Assembly (NCBI GenBank): GCA_029572815.1
Contig: JAKPUQ010000041.1
Span: forward strand, 1-50,837
Length of the DNA stretch: 50,837 nucleotides
Direction: 5' to 3'
Source of the DNA: Bacillota bacterium
GTDB taxonomy: Bacteria; Bacillota; Clostridia; Oscillospirales; Ruminococcaceae
Shown: one piece after another, positions 31,826 to 41,217 of the stretch
Layout of the letters: every line of letters starts with the position of its first letter
Numbering within the stretch: the first letter of the stretch is position 1
Notes under the pieces: model-generated
What the model was told of the DNA's origin: nothing
Seen by the model: only the letters and a program-made list of their open reading frames with translations
Database searches by the model: none
Program-made: the position numbers and the translations under genes

Positions 31826-33223
31826 ATGTCAGCACAGTTCAGAAAAAAATTCATCGGAACAAAGGGCTTCTACAGGACAGTCATGGTCATGGTGGTACCT
31901 ATGATATTACAGATGATGGTGACCAATCTTGTGAGCCTTATAGATAATATAATGGTGGGCAGGCTGGGTACAGAGCCCATGAGCGGAGTCTCCATAATCA
32001 ACCAGTTCGTCTTTGTTTTCAACGTCACCGTATTCGGCGCGGTCGCGGGGCCAAGTATCTTCGGCGCTCAGTTCTTCGGAAAGGGCGACAGTGAGGGACA
32101 GAAGTACACCTTCCGCTTCCGACTGCTGGTATGTACGGGAATAATCGCCATAGCCGCCCTGATATGCAGCCTTTTCGGCTCGCCCCTCATATCTCTTTTC
32201 ATCAGCAATGAGAGCACTCAGGAGCAGAGGGACGCCATAATGAAAAGCGGCATGGACTATCTCAGGATAATCATGATAGGCTTCGTGCCTTTCGGCATAG
32301 GACAGGCGTACTCAAGCGTGGTAAGAGAGTGCGGCTATACCAAGGCTCCCATGGCAGCCGCCATGTCTGCGGTGGGGATAAATGTGATCCTTGACTGGTG
32401 TCTCATCTTCGGCAAGCTGGGAATGCCTGCCCTTGGAGTAAGGGGTGCAGCGTGGGCGACAGTCATCGCCAAGACCGTTGAGGCTCTTGTGGTAATAGTC
32501 TGGGCGCACACTCACCCCGACAAGAACAGGTATATCAGGGGAGTTTTCCGCGGCTTCCGCATACCTGCCTCACTTATGGCGGATATCACAAAGAAGGGGA
32601 TACCAATGCTCGCCAACGAGTTTCTATGGTCATTCGGAATGTCCGTGGTAATGCAGTGTTATTCCGTCAGGAGCACAGAGGTGGTGGCTGCGCGAAACAT
32701 CTCCAGCACCATGACCAATCTTTTCAGCTCTGTATATCTCCAGATGGGAGCCTGTATCGCCATAATCGTCGGTGCAAGGCTTGGAGCGGGCAAGCTTGAG
32801 GAAGCACGCGATACCGACAACAAGCTGCTTTTCTTCGCAGTTGTGGCTGCGGCGGCGGTTGGACTTGTTACACTGCCATTTGCACCTGTATTTCCGCATA
32901 TCTACAACACCGAGCCCTCGGTCAGGAGCCTTGCCGCCTACATGATAGTCATACAGGCACTGGCAATGCCGCTGTGGGGCTACACAAACGCCTGCTACTT
33001 CACACTGAGGAGCGGCGGCAGAACGGGCGTCACCTTCCTTTTCGACTTCGGCTTCACATGGCTGATAATGATACCCCTTGCCGCAGTCCTTGCCTATTTC
33101 ACAGACCTTGATATCCGCATCATCTTCGCAGCCGTCACCTTTTCCGAGATAATAAAGGTGGTCATCGGCTACTTCATGGTGAGGAGCGATATATGGGTAA
33201 ACAACATCGTTGAGGATAAATAA
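31826..33223 (+). CDS. MATE family multidrug/cation antiporter
   Basis: A 465-residue membrane protein with twelve predicted helices in two MatE halves. Opening VMVVPMILQMMVTNLVSLID and NIMVGRLGTEPMSGVSI are diagnostic. It would export drugs or metabolites in exchange for Na or H. ATG 31826 has an ideal AGGAGG; an upstream in-frame ATG at 31760 overlaps the promoter and is rejected. It is a single-gene unit. Confidence 0.92.
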   Translation: MSAQFRKKFIGTKGFYRTVMVMVVPMILQMMVTNLVSLIDNIMVGRLGTEPMSGVSIINQFVFVFNVTVFGAVAGPSIFGAQFFGKGDSEGQKYTFRFRLLVCTGIIAIAALICSLFGSPLISLFISNESTQEQRDAIMKSGMDYLRIIMIGFVPFGIGQAYSSVVRECGYTKAPMAAAMSAVGINVILDWCLIFGKLGMPALGVRGAAWATVIAKTVEALVVIVWAHTHPDKNRYIRGVFRGFRIPASLMADITKKGIPMLANEFLWSFGMSVVMQCYSVRSTEVVAARNISSTMTNLFSSVYLQMGACIAIIVGARLGAGKLEEARDTDNKLLFFAVVAAAAVGLVTLPFAPVFPHIYNTEPSVRSLAAYMIVIQALAMPLWGYTNACYFTLRSGGRTGVTFLFDFGFTWLIMIPLAAVLAYFTDLDIRIIFAAVTFSEIIKVVIGYFMVRSDIWVNNIVEDK

Positions 33224-33227
33224 AGCA

Positions 33228-33263
33228 AAATACCGCAGCTCCGCCGAAGGGGCTGCGGTATTT
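33228..33263. terminator. Intrinsic terminator between MATE and GH43 genes
   Basis: AAATACCGCAGC pairs exactly with GCTGCGGTATTT across a 12-nt loop. It can serve both convergent genes. Confidence 0.85.
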
Positions 33264-33288
33264 CGTTAAAGAGGAAAGAATGTGATGG

Positions 33289-36200
33289 TCATGCCTTGAA
33301 TAATGTTCTTACGAAGTTGTAAAGGTGGGCGTGAATGGAGTTGTCTCCGTGGTAGCCGCCCTCTACATAGTGCCAGATATGGGGCACGTTGTTCTTGGTG
33401 AAGCTGTCATTGTATCCGCTGGGGATATTGTATACTGTCTGATCGTTGCTGCCTGCGGTGATGAACAGGAGATGGGGCTCCTCACCGCTCTTCCAGCTGA
33501 AGCTTCCTGTAACACCGGGTGCAGGGCAGATAGCTCCTACATAGCCGAAGAGGTCGGGACGCTGCATACCGATGAGGAGAGACTCGCGTCCGCCCATTGA
33601 GAAGCCTGTGATGGCGGTGTTGTCCCTGCCGGTCTTTACGCTGTAATTCTTCTCGATATAGGGCATAAGATCCTTGGTCAGGTCATTGATGAAGTTGTCA
33701 TAGGCGGCGTTGTTGGCGTCGTCCATAGCTGAGCAGTCAGCCTGTGTAGCGCTGGAATAGATGTAGGGGAATACCACTATCATATCCTCAGCCTTGCCCT
33801 CAGCAATTGCATTTCCGATTATCTGACGGGTATACATGGTGCCGTTGCCCTTGATTATCATTCTGTCCTGGTTCTCCCAGTAGCCGTGCATACAGTAGAG
33901 CACGGGGTATTTCTTGTTCTCGTCGTAGTTTGCGGGGGGCAGGATATTAAAGGGCTTGTTGCGCTTACAGGTGGTGGAGTAGTAAGTGCCGCTCTTGACA
34001 GTGCCGTATTTTACTCCCGACTTCTCCTGGTGTGAGGAATCGGGCTCTCTGTTTACAACCTTTTCCTCCACCAGCTTTGTGTACTCAGCCATGGAGTAGT
34101 GGACTGAAGGTCCCTCAGTAACGATGCTCTCCTCAATGGGGAACTCACTTATCCTGCCCAGCACGAACTGCTGAATGAGGAGCAGGTCCGCAACGTCGCA
34201 TTTGCCGCTCCTGTTGACGTCGAAGGACTTTTTCAGCCTTGCGTCATCGAACTTGCCTGCAAGGAGAGCCTTTCTTGCAGCTGTCATGTCGAAGCTGTCG
34301 ATGACCAGGTCTCCGTTTACATCGCCAAGGATAACCGGAACTGCCCTGGGACCATCAATGACTGTGCCTGCGGGAGCGCCGATGGCTTCGTCCACGCGGA
34401 AATCGTACGCGTCCTCAGCAGTCTCAACGTAGAACTGGAGGTTTGAAGCTCCCTCGGGTATCTTGTAATTGGTGTTGCTGAGCTGTATCCACTCGCCCTT
34501 GGGAACGTTGTCCACAATGGCTATCTTGTCATAGAATGTATCATCGTCCTTGTCATACTGGAGGGTGAGGTAGAAGGTCTGTGAAGCGGGACCCTCGTCG
34601 TACTTTACAACAGTGCTGAAGCTGTATTCCTCGCCCGCCTTGAAGGTACCTGCTGACAGTGAGCGCACAGCGCCGTTCCAGTTGGCTTCTCTGCCGCTGC
34701 AGAGGAGGGAAGCGCTGCCTGCGTAGCTGTCCTTGCTGTCGGAAGCAGCGGAAGCGGAGCCTCTGCCGCTCCATTTTTCGGTGCTGCTCTCAAAGGTATT
34801 GTGGAAGAAGTAGCCGTCGGGATCGGGCTCCACGATATTGGGAGCATTCCACTCCTCCCGCTCATAGTCGAAGAAGTCGAAGTCTGCGTAGCCGCCCGTG
34901 GTCTTGGTGGGGTAGCTGAAAATAGCGTTCCTGTAGCCTGTGAACAGCTTCAGGTCATAGGTCATGCCTATCTCCTTGCCTATCTTTGTCCAGCTGCTTC
35001 CATCATATGAGTAATAGAAATTTACCTTGTCGATGTTGTTTGAGGAGCTTCCGTCGGAGGTGACATTGGCAAAGCGGTAGTCCGCCTTGAGGTATATCTC
35101 GTTTCCGCTGAGCTTGGTCTCCTCAACTATATTGTTGCGGCTGTCGGTGACATTGGCATTATTTGAGTAGCCGCCGTTGTTAGCCATGTAAATGCGCTTC
35201 TCGCCGTTGTCTGCAACGTAGACGCCCACGTTTCCGTAATTGAACTGGAAAGCGGAGAGACCTGCGTAGTCGCCGACCTTCATGTTTGAGGCGTCAAGCT
35301 TGACAATTCCCGAGCAGGCAGGACCCTCGGTACGCATGGTGAGGGTGTTTCTTGCCTTCAGGAGCTCAGAAGCGATGTTCTTGTTCTTGAGTCTCAGCCA
35401 GCCCTCACGCTCAGTGACCGACCATGCCGAGTTATCGGGATTGTGGTTCCACTGCCACTCAAGCTTCAGCTTGTTCTCGCTGTAGCTGAAATCATCGTCC
35501 TTGGCAAGCTGAGTCCCCGCAAAGCCGCCGTCTATCTCAAATGTTACGGGAGCCTTGCCGTTTACGCCCATCATAGGCCAGTCATTCTGCCATGTGACGG
35601 GGGACAAGTACAGGTATTCTTCCAACTGCTCCGTGGTCCTGGAACAGCATTCCGTACCACTTGCCGTCGGGAGTATCAACGATACCGCCCTGCGCAGCGC
35701 CGCCGCCGTAGGAGCCTACGCCTGAGCTGAGCACGACCTTGCTCTCGTAAGTTCCCAGCAGATCCTTGGAACGGTAGCAGTACTCGGTACGACCGCTTCC
35801 GCTGGGCCATGCAATGATGAATATGTAGTAATAATCGCCTATTTTCTGGATATGCGAGCCCTCGCCCGAAACATATCCCGATATATTTGTCTTGAACAGG
35901 GTCTTGTCCACGCCGCCCTGCTTGAAGCCTGTCATCTCGGAGTTGAGCTCCTTTATCTTTATCTCGCCGCCGCCGTAGACCAGGTAGTTCCTGCCGTCGT
36001 CATCGAAGAGAATGGAGGCATCGTGGTACATACCGTTTATCTCGCTTCTTGTCCAGGTGCCGTTCTCGATGTCGTTGGTCTTGAATATGTAGGACTTTCC
36101 CGTACCGTAGCTTCCGAAGAAGACATAGTACATACCGTCATGATAGCGGAGACTTGCCGCCCACTGTCCGTGGGAGTAGTCATGCTTGCCGTTTTTCAGG

Positions 36201-36508
36201 CTCTGAACGTCGCCATCGGCAAGGGTATCATAGACGTAGTTGCATATCTCCCAGGATACAAGGTCCTTGGACTTCATAATGGGAGCGCCGGGGCTGAAGA
36301 ACATGGTGGTGCTGACCATATAGTAGGTGTCGCCCACTCGAATAACGTCCTCATCGGGCACGTCCGCCCATATAACAGGGTTGGACACCGTGGACGTCTG
36401 TTCTGCGGCAGTGCTGTCAAACCGCAGGGAGGGCATTACCGCTCCCGCCGTCAGGGCAGCCGAAAGGAGCAGCGAAAGTGCTGCTCTTTTTGCATTTGTG
36501 TGTTTCAT
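33289..36508 (-). pseudogene. Secreted GH43 / CBM22-like / dockerin / CE1 feruloyl-esterase enzyme, frameshifted
   Basis: Deleting one base from the 5-base run 35599-35603 (CCCCC on the coding strand) restores one 1072-residue protein (PVLVP-VTWQNDWP). Order: signal peptide (KRAALSLLLSAALTAGAVMP); GH43 five-blade domain (about 40-320) with the Asp base in DEDVIRVGDTYY, the Asp in YHDAS (about 164) and the acid Glu in SGEGSHI (about 215); a GH43 C-terminal beta-sandwich (about 339-550); a CBM22-like module (about 569-712); an internal type I dockerin (about 727-790; DVNGDLVIDSFDM, DVNRSGKCDVADL); and a CE1 esterase (about 835-1072) with GFSMGG Ser near 967 and the His in GGYHGDNS. It would release arabinose or xylose and ferulate from arabinoxylan in a cellulosome. 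ATG 36508 has GGAGG; TTG 36514 is less likely. Confidence 0.88.
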
Positions 36509-36546
36509 TTCCAATTCCTCCTTCTATAAATATCCCCTTTATTTCT

Positions 36547-36575
36547 ATTTTATGTACCAAGGTTCTGAGCGTCAA
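36547..36575 (-). promoter_or_regulatory. Proximal promoter of the GH43/CE1 gene
   Basis: Minus strand TTGACG (36575-36570), 17 bp, TAAAAT (36552-36547), 39 bp before the start. Confidence 0.7.
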
Positions 36576-36633
36576 CTGTTTATCGTGCATGACATATAAC
36601 ATTTTGACGAAATCTTCTCCCTTGTTGATTGTT

Positions 36634-36662
36634 ATTTTATCATATTGACGAACAAACTGCAA
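36634..36662 (-). promoter_or_regulatory. Possible distal promoter of the GH43/CE1 gene
   Basis: Minus strand TTGCAG (36662-36657), 17 bp, TAAAAT (36639-36634). Two good promoters in tandem would suggest separate controls, but this one is weaker and not proven. Confidence 0.5.
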
Positions 36663-36752
36663 CCGACATTTCGCAGATTTGGTGGACAAAATATATAAAA
36701 ATGCAGCTATTTCAACAAATTACTGCAAGATTTTTCTATAAAATCGCTTATA

Positions 36753-36781
36753 TTGACATCTCTATATAAATATGCTATAAT
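36753..36781 (+). promoter_or_regulatory. Consensus promoter of the NlpC/dockerin gene
   Basis: TTGACA (36753-36758), 17-bp spacer, TATAAT (36776-36781): a perfect sigma-A match, divergent from the GH43 promoters. AAAGGAG precedes ATG 36815. Confidence 0.88.
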
Positions 36782-36814
36782 AAATTATGAACATTTTGTG
36801 AAAGGAGCTTTGCT

Positions 36815-39273
36815 ATGGCTCACTCCGATAATATTATCCGCAGGGCAGCCGCTCTGCTCATATCCTTTATTATGATATTTACCTGCTGCTTTTTCCCCGA
36901 CAGCGCACTCAGCGCAAAGGCGGCAGTTCTCAATAACCCCAACGGGGTATTTCTCGGCGAAGCGTTCAATATCGCAGGAGGCAACCGCTATCACGAGCCC
37001 CGCTCTCAGTGGGTTAACTTCCTGGACAAATACTCAAAGACCGACTTTTATCTGGGCACTCCCTTTGATTACTGGCTCTATTCCGCCTCTCCCAGGGGAG
37101 ATGTGTGGCAGGCGGCTGAGGGCTACGGAAGCTATCTTGCCCAGGGCGGCGGCTCTTATGTTGACGGCGGTCTCAACAGCACCGGCTTTATCTGGCACGC
37201 TGCTGCAAAGAGCCTTGCAGAGGGCTCGGGACTTGATATGTCCGTAACGGGCAAATGGGTGCCCATGCTCAACGGCTTCAACTACAATGGCTTCTCCCGC
37301 CAGTGCTGGACAGGGGCAACAACCGCTGGTATGATTTCATATCAAAATACAGCGTCAAGTATTACGAATTCAGCACCAAGCCCGATATGCTCTCCAGCGG
37401 AGTACTCAACAAGGGCGATATAATCTGGTGCGTGGACGGCGCTGTGGGAACTCTCATGAACGGACTCAGTATCCCTGCCGACAATCACCACGTTGGCATA
37501 TACATGGGAAACGGCTCCTCAGACCTCTGGTGGCAGACGGGCCCCACAACAGGGGACGGTGACTACTCCGCACAGTACAACAGCATTAATCCCATTTACG
37601 GCTGTGCAAAGAGCAATACCTACATTGTCCTTCCCTGGGACGGCGTCAGCGGCTGGCAGCCTGCAATAACTACATCAGTAACAACTACCACCACAGCTCC
37701 TGCACAGCCCGTGATAACTACCTCAACATCTGCGGTATACCGCGAGCGAAGCACGAGAACTGTGACGGCAGGGCTTAAAAATCCCGAGGGCGTCTACTTC
37801 AATGACGCTATAAAGACAGCCTCAGGCGGTCAGACAAATATCTCGCTCAGCCAGTGGCAGAGCTTCATAACCGAGTACGCCTCCAATGATTACTACATAG
37901 GCACGCCCTATTCCACATGGCTCTACGCTACATCGCCCAGAGGTGACCTGTGGCAGTATTCCGAGGGCTGCCGTGACACCATCGTCAGCACGGGCGGTTC
38001 CGACACCGACGGCGGACTGAACTGTATGGCATTCGTATGGCACGCTCTTGCCAAGGGCATCTCCGTTAAGACGGGCTGCACCATGAGCTACGCAGGAACA
38101 CTGGTGCCCTTCAATGATACCTTCAATACCCTGTTCACCAGGAAGTCATGGAACGGCGGAAGCGGCTGGCTCTCGTATCTTAACATCTATAATGTAAGGT
38201 ACTATGAGTTCTCCACAAAGGCAGAAATGCTGGGCAGCGGCGCACTCCGCAAGGGTGACATAATCTGGTGCGTGGACGGATATTACGGCACAGGTCTTAA
38301 CGGACTCAGGCAGCTTTCCGACAACCATCACATAGGCATATACACAGGCAACGGCTACACCGACTGATGGTGGCAGTCAGGTCCCACAAAGGGCGACGCA
38401 GTATTTACCGACCAGAAGAACAGTGTAAATCCCATTTACGGCTGCTCTGACAGGAATACATATGTGGTAATTCCCTTCGGTGATGAGATAGTAAGGGATA
38501 TTGTTGTGACAGCCCCGAAAACAACCACAACAACTACCACAACTACAACTACCACAACAACAACTACTACGACCACAACCACCACAACTTCAACTACAAC
38601 AACTACCACAACAACAACTACTACGACCACAACCACCACAACTACCACAACCACCACAACCACTACAACTACAACCACAACTACAACCACAACTACAACC
38701 ACAACCACTACGACCACAACAGCTCCTCAGACAAGCACAACTGCCGCTGAGGAATGTCCTGTTGTTCTGAACTCCTCAGCGCATCAGGTGATAATGAGGA
38801 AGGGGATAGCTCCAAGAGACATAGTCTCCTCAGCAGAGGTTGACGGAAAGGAGCTTGAGCCCGATGAGCTCAGCTTCGGCAGCTCAGGTGAGCCTGAGCT
38901 GGAGTTCCGAAGAGTCAATGATACACTGATATGCTTCGTAAGCCTTTACCTTGGTGACGAGCTCATAGCCTCGCCCACAGTGGCTTCCATTTTAAAGGGC
39001 GATGTTAATATGGACGGAACTGTAAATGCGGTGGACGCCAGCGCGGTACTCAGCTGCTATGCAAGGCTGTCTGTAGGCGAGAGCTTTAACTTCACAGACG
39101 CTGAAAACAGCGACGGCATTATGGAGCGACTCGCGTATATGTCTGCGGATATAGACACGGAATCAGTGAATATGTGCAGCGAATCTGATTGCAGGATAGA
39201 CAGTGTTGATGCTTCACGGATACTTGCATATTACGCTCAGAAGTCAGTTGGCAACAAGCCGCGGTGGAACTGA
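36815..39273 (+). pseudogene. Secreted double NlpC/P60-like protein with poly-Thr linker and dockerin; frameshift and in-frame TGA
   Basis: Signal peptide (NIIRRAAALLISFIMIFTCC), then two homologous domains (about 33-270 and 320-560) with NlpC/P60-like motifs: GGLN(S/C)xxF..WHA and DNHH(V/I)GIY. The nucleophile position is Ser in copy 1 (LNSTGF, about 122) and Cys in copy 2 (LNCMAF, about 403). A linker of almost pure Thr (about 569-640) leads to a C-terminal dockerin (GDVNMDGTVNAVDASAVLSC; DCRIDSVDASRILAYY). One G is missing from the GGGG run 37313-37316 (copy 2 supports the restored WTGG). A TGA at 38365-38367 replaces the codon that is Leu in copy 1 (SDLWWQ versus TD-stop-WWQ). Reading through gives 819 residues. 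Likely a cellulosome-attached peptidase or amidase, now broken or miscalled. Confidence 0.8.
38519..38725 (+). repeat. ACN codon tract coding the poly-Thr linker
   Basis: About 207 bp of mixed ACA, ACC, ACT and ACG codons with a single Ser codon. A block of about 40 bp (starting CAACTACCACAACAACAACT) occurs twice in a row around the Ser codon, showing recent tandem duplication at DNA level. The reverse strand is open as poly-Val and is a shadow. Confidence 0.85.
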
Positions 39274-39294
39274 GCTCCATAACAAAAACAAAAG

Positions 39295-39333
39295 CCCCTG
39301 AGCAGTCATCAGACCGCTCAGGGGTAAGTTTTT
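39295..39333 (+). terminator. Intrinsic terminator after the dockerin gene
   Basis: CCCCTGAGC (39295-39303) pairs with GCTCAGGGG (39316-39324), followed by TAAGTTTTTA. Confidence 0.85.
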
Positions 39334-39343
39334 ATGTGATGAT

Positions 39344-39784
39344 TCAGTCACTCCAGTAGCCGTGGGTGTTTTTACCGCCGCGGCTGACGCCTTTGGGAGG
39401 CTCGGCAGGAGAGGTGCCTCCGAAATCGGGAACGCCGTCATATTTCTGAACAGAGGGTGAGCTTTCATAGCTCTGCACAGGAGCAGGAGGGGGATTGTTC
39501 TGCTGAGTTGCACCAGCGAAAAGGTCGTCCATACCCGCATTCCTGTTGCTGAAGTTGTAGTTGCTGCGCAGCTGCTGTTCGGTATTGCTGCGCATAGCCT
39601 TTTCGGTCTCTATATCTGCGCGGAGCAGCTCCGCAAATTCAATTGACCTGTTTCCGCTTATGTCTCCGAGATGAACGGTATTGCGCTGCATTTCGCCGCG
39701 CTTTTCACGCCTTTCATCGGCTATATAGTCTGCCGCTGCCACTGCTCCCTCAAAGAGCAGGTCAAGTAATCCATAACGTCTCAT
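39344..39784 (-). CDS. Hypothetical protein with disordered C-terminus
   Basis: A 146-residue protein without signal or clear family. The N-terminal half is helical and charged (LLDLLFEGAVAAADYIADER, IEFAELLRADIETEKAMR); the C-terminal half is rich in Pro, Gln, Asn, Ser and Gly (QQNNPPPAPVQSYESSPSVQ) and probably disordered. ATG 39784 follows AAGGGG; the open frame extends 61 codons upstream into the promoter region and is not used. Single gene with its own promoter. Confidence 0.6.
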   Translation of the reverse strand: MRRYGLLDLLFEGAVAAADYIADERREKRGEMQRNTVHLGDISGNRSIEFAELLRADIETEKAMRSNTEQQLRSNYNFSNRNAGMDDLFAGATQQNNPPPAPVQSYESSPSVQKYDGVPDFGGTSPAEPPKGVSRGGKNTHGYWSD

Positions 39785-39844
39785 AGTGATACCCCTTTCA
39801 TTAAAATCCATATCATTAGGACCGTCCCCACGGTCTGTGCCATT

Positions 39845-39873
39845 ATTATAACATAAAAGCATTATAATTGCAA
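39845..39873 (-). promoter_or_regulatory. Promoter of the hypothetical gene
   Basis: Minus strand TTGCAA (39873-39868), 17 bp, TATAAT (39850-39845). Confidence 0.7.
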
Positions 39874-40112
39874 GGGGCGCGGAGAAAAACTGCCGTTTTA
39901 TGATACTTTGCCGCGAAACAGCCTGCGGGGGCTCCCCGCTTATAACATGAAAGTTTGAAAAAAACAAGGGGAGGGAGTTATCAGTGAATAGTGAAGGTAT
40001 CGCCTTCGGCGATGGATAGAAGTAAAGCCGCCGCCATCGTAACTAAGCATTAAGCACTAACAGCTAACCACTCGATCCGACTGTTTTCGTCAGGGGAATG
40101 CATCTGCCACGG
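39874..40112. other. Intergenic stretch without recognised gene
   Basis: Apart from a small ATCGCC-TTC-GGCGAT hairpin (39999-40013) and low-complexity runs such as AACTAAGCATTAAGCACTAA, nothing codes here. It resembles the filler at 3553. Confidence 0.6.
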
Positions 40113-40141
40113 TTGACAATTTCTCCCGCATAGTGTATAAT
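40113..40141 (+). promoter_or_regulatory. Promoter of smpB
   Basis: TTGACA (40113-40118), 17-bp spacer, TATAAT (40136-40141). Confidence 0.85.
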
Positions 40142-40165
40142 TTTATCCAGACAGGAGATGATATT

Positions 40166-40630
40166 ATGCGCTCAAAAGGTACTAAAACTATTGCCGAGAA
40201 CCGCAAGGCGCGCCATGACTATTTCGTCCTCGAATCCTATGAAGCAGGCATAGAGCTTGTGGGAACAGAGGTAAAATCCATTCGTCAGGGCGGCGTAAAT
40301 CTCAAGGACTCATGGTGCTCCATCGACAAGGGCGAGCTTTTCGTCCGCGGAATGCACATCTCCCCCTATGAAAAAGGCAATATCTTCAACCGCGACCCCA
40401 TGAGGGTGAGAAAGCTCCTCATGCACAAGCGCGAGATAAATAAGCTCTACGGAACTCTCAAGCAGGAGGGTCTTTCCCTCATACCCCTCAGCCTTTATTT
40501 CAAGGACTCAAGGGTGAAAATGCAGCTTGGGCTCTGCAAGGGCAAGAAGCTCTATGATAAGCGTGCGGACATCGCAAAGCGCGACGCAAACCGTGAAATA
40601 GACCGCAATCTCAAATCACGCAACAGATAA
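40166..40630 (+). CDS. smpB: SsrA-binding protein SmpB
   Basis: A 154-residue tmRNA-binding protein needed for trans-translation and rescue of stalled ribosomes. Diagnostic motifs are [32 protein letters not shown], and [18 protein letters not shown] at the C-terminal tail that enters the mRNA channel. AGGAG precedes ATG 40166; an upstream ATG at 40133 overlaps the -10 and is rejected. The ssrA gene is not in the window. Confidence 0.97.
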   Translation: MRSKGTKTIAENRKARHDYFVLESYEAGIELVGTEVKSIRQGGVNLKDSWCSIDKGELFVRGMHISPYEKGNIFNRDPMRVRKLLMHKREINKLYGTLKQEGLSLIPLSLYFKDSRVKMQLGLCKGKKLYDKRADIAKRDANREIDRNLKSRNR

Positions 40631-40653
40631 GGAAGATCTAAGGCATTATTTAT

Positions 40654-41202
40654 ATGAGAAAAATTTTCGCAGCTATATTTATCGCTGCCGCTGCATTATC
40701 GGTCGGATGCGGACATGATATAAAGCCGTCCGGAAACAACAGCAACAGTGATACAACATCTGAAATGATCGGGACAACTTCTGCGGAAAAACAGGATATT
40801 GTCTGCGAAATGCTTGATAATATCGTTCTTTACGGTGAGAAGCTCCCGCTTTCATCTTCATTTGATGATCTTGATGATAATTATACCGCAGCTGATCCAA
40901 TACCCTATGAAGGGCGTGATATATCAACATACACGCTGTACTATAAAGATAAGAATATCGGTTTTATTGATCTTTCAAAGGATAATGAGCTGCGCGGTTT
41001 ATTTATAGACGATGATGTTCCGGACAGCGATTTCAGTATCTGCGGTATCGGTTACGGATCAGGTAAAGATGACATTGTTAAGGCTTTCGGTGAACCGAAT
41101 GTTCAGACAGAAGGCTCATTTATTTACGGTGAAAGTGAAGATAAACAGGTCGTATTCGGGTTTAACGGTGACAAAATAAGATCTATCAAAATTTTCTGCT
41201 AA
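40654..41202 (+). CDS. Hypothetical lipoprotein
   Basis: A 182-residue lipoprotein (MRKIFAAIFIAAAALSVGC; lipobox LSVGC). After a Ser/Asn/Thr linker a single domain of about 135 residues follows, acidic, ending GFNGDKIRSIKIFC. The motif GIGYGSGKDDIVKAFGEP (about 130-147) is like small extracellular domains that start with G-x-x-K-x-x-V/I-x-x-x-x-G-x-P. It is AT-richer than its neighbours. It follows smpB by 23 bp and may be cotranscribed. Confidence 0.7.
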   Translation: MRKIFAAIFIAAAALSVGCGHDIKPSGNNSNSDTTSEMIGTTSAEKQDIVCEMLDNIVLYGEKLPLSSSFDDLDDNYTAADPIPYEGRDISTYTLYYKDKNIGFIDLSKDNELRGLFIDDDVPDSDFSICGIGYGSGKDDIVKAFGEPNVQTEGSFIYGESEDKQVVFGFNGDKIRSIKIFC

Positions 41203-41217
41203 TGGAGGTAATTCACT

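Noticed and set aside
38365..38367. TGA as selenocysteine codon
   Set aside because: The aligned position in copy 1 is Leu, the block is not a redox site, and no SECIS-like hairpin was recognised downstream.
38436..38717. Long reverse-strand poly-Val ORF
   Set aside because: It is the antisense of the poly-Thr codon tract and has no independent support.
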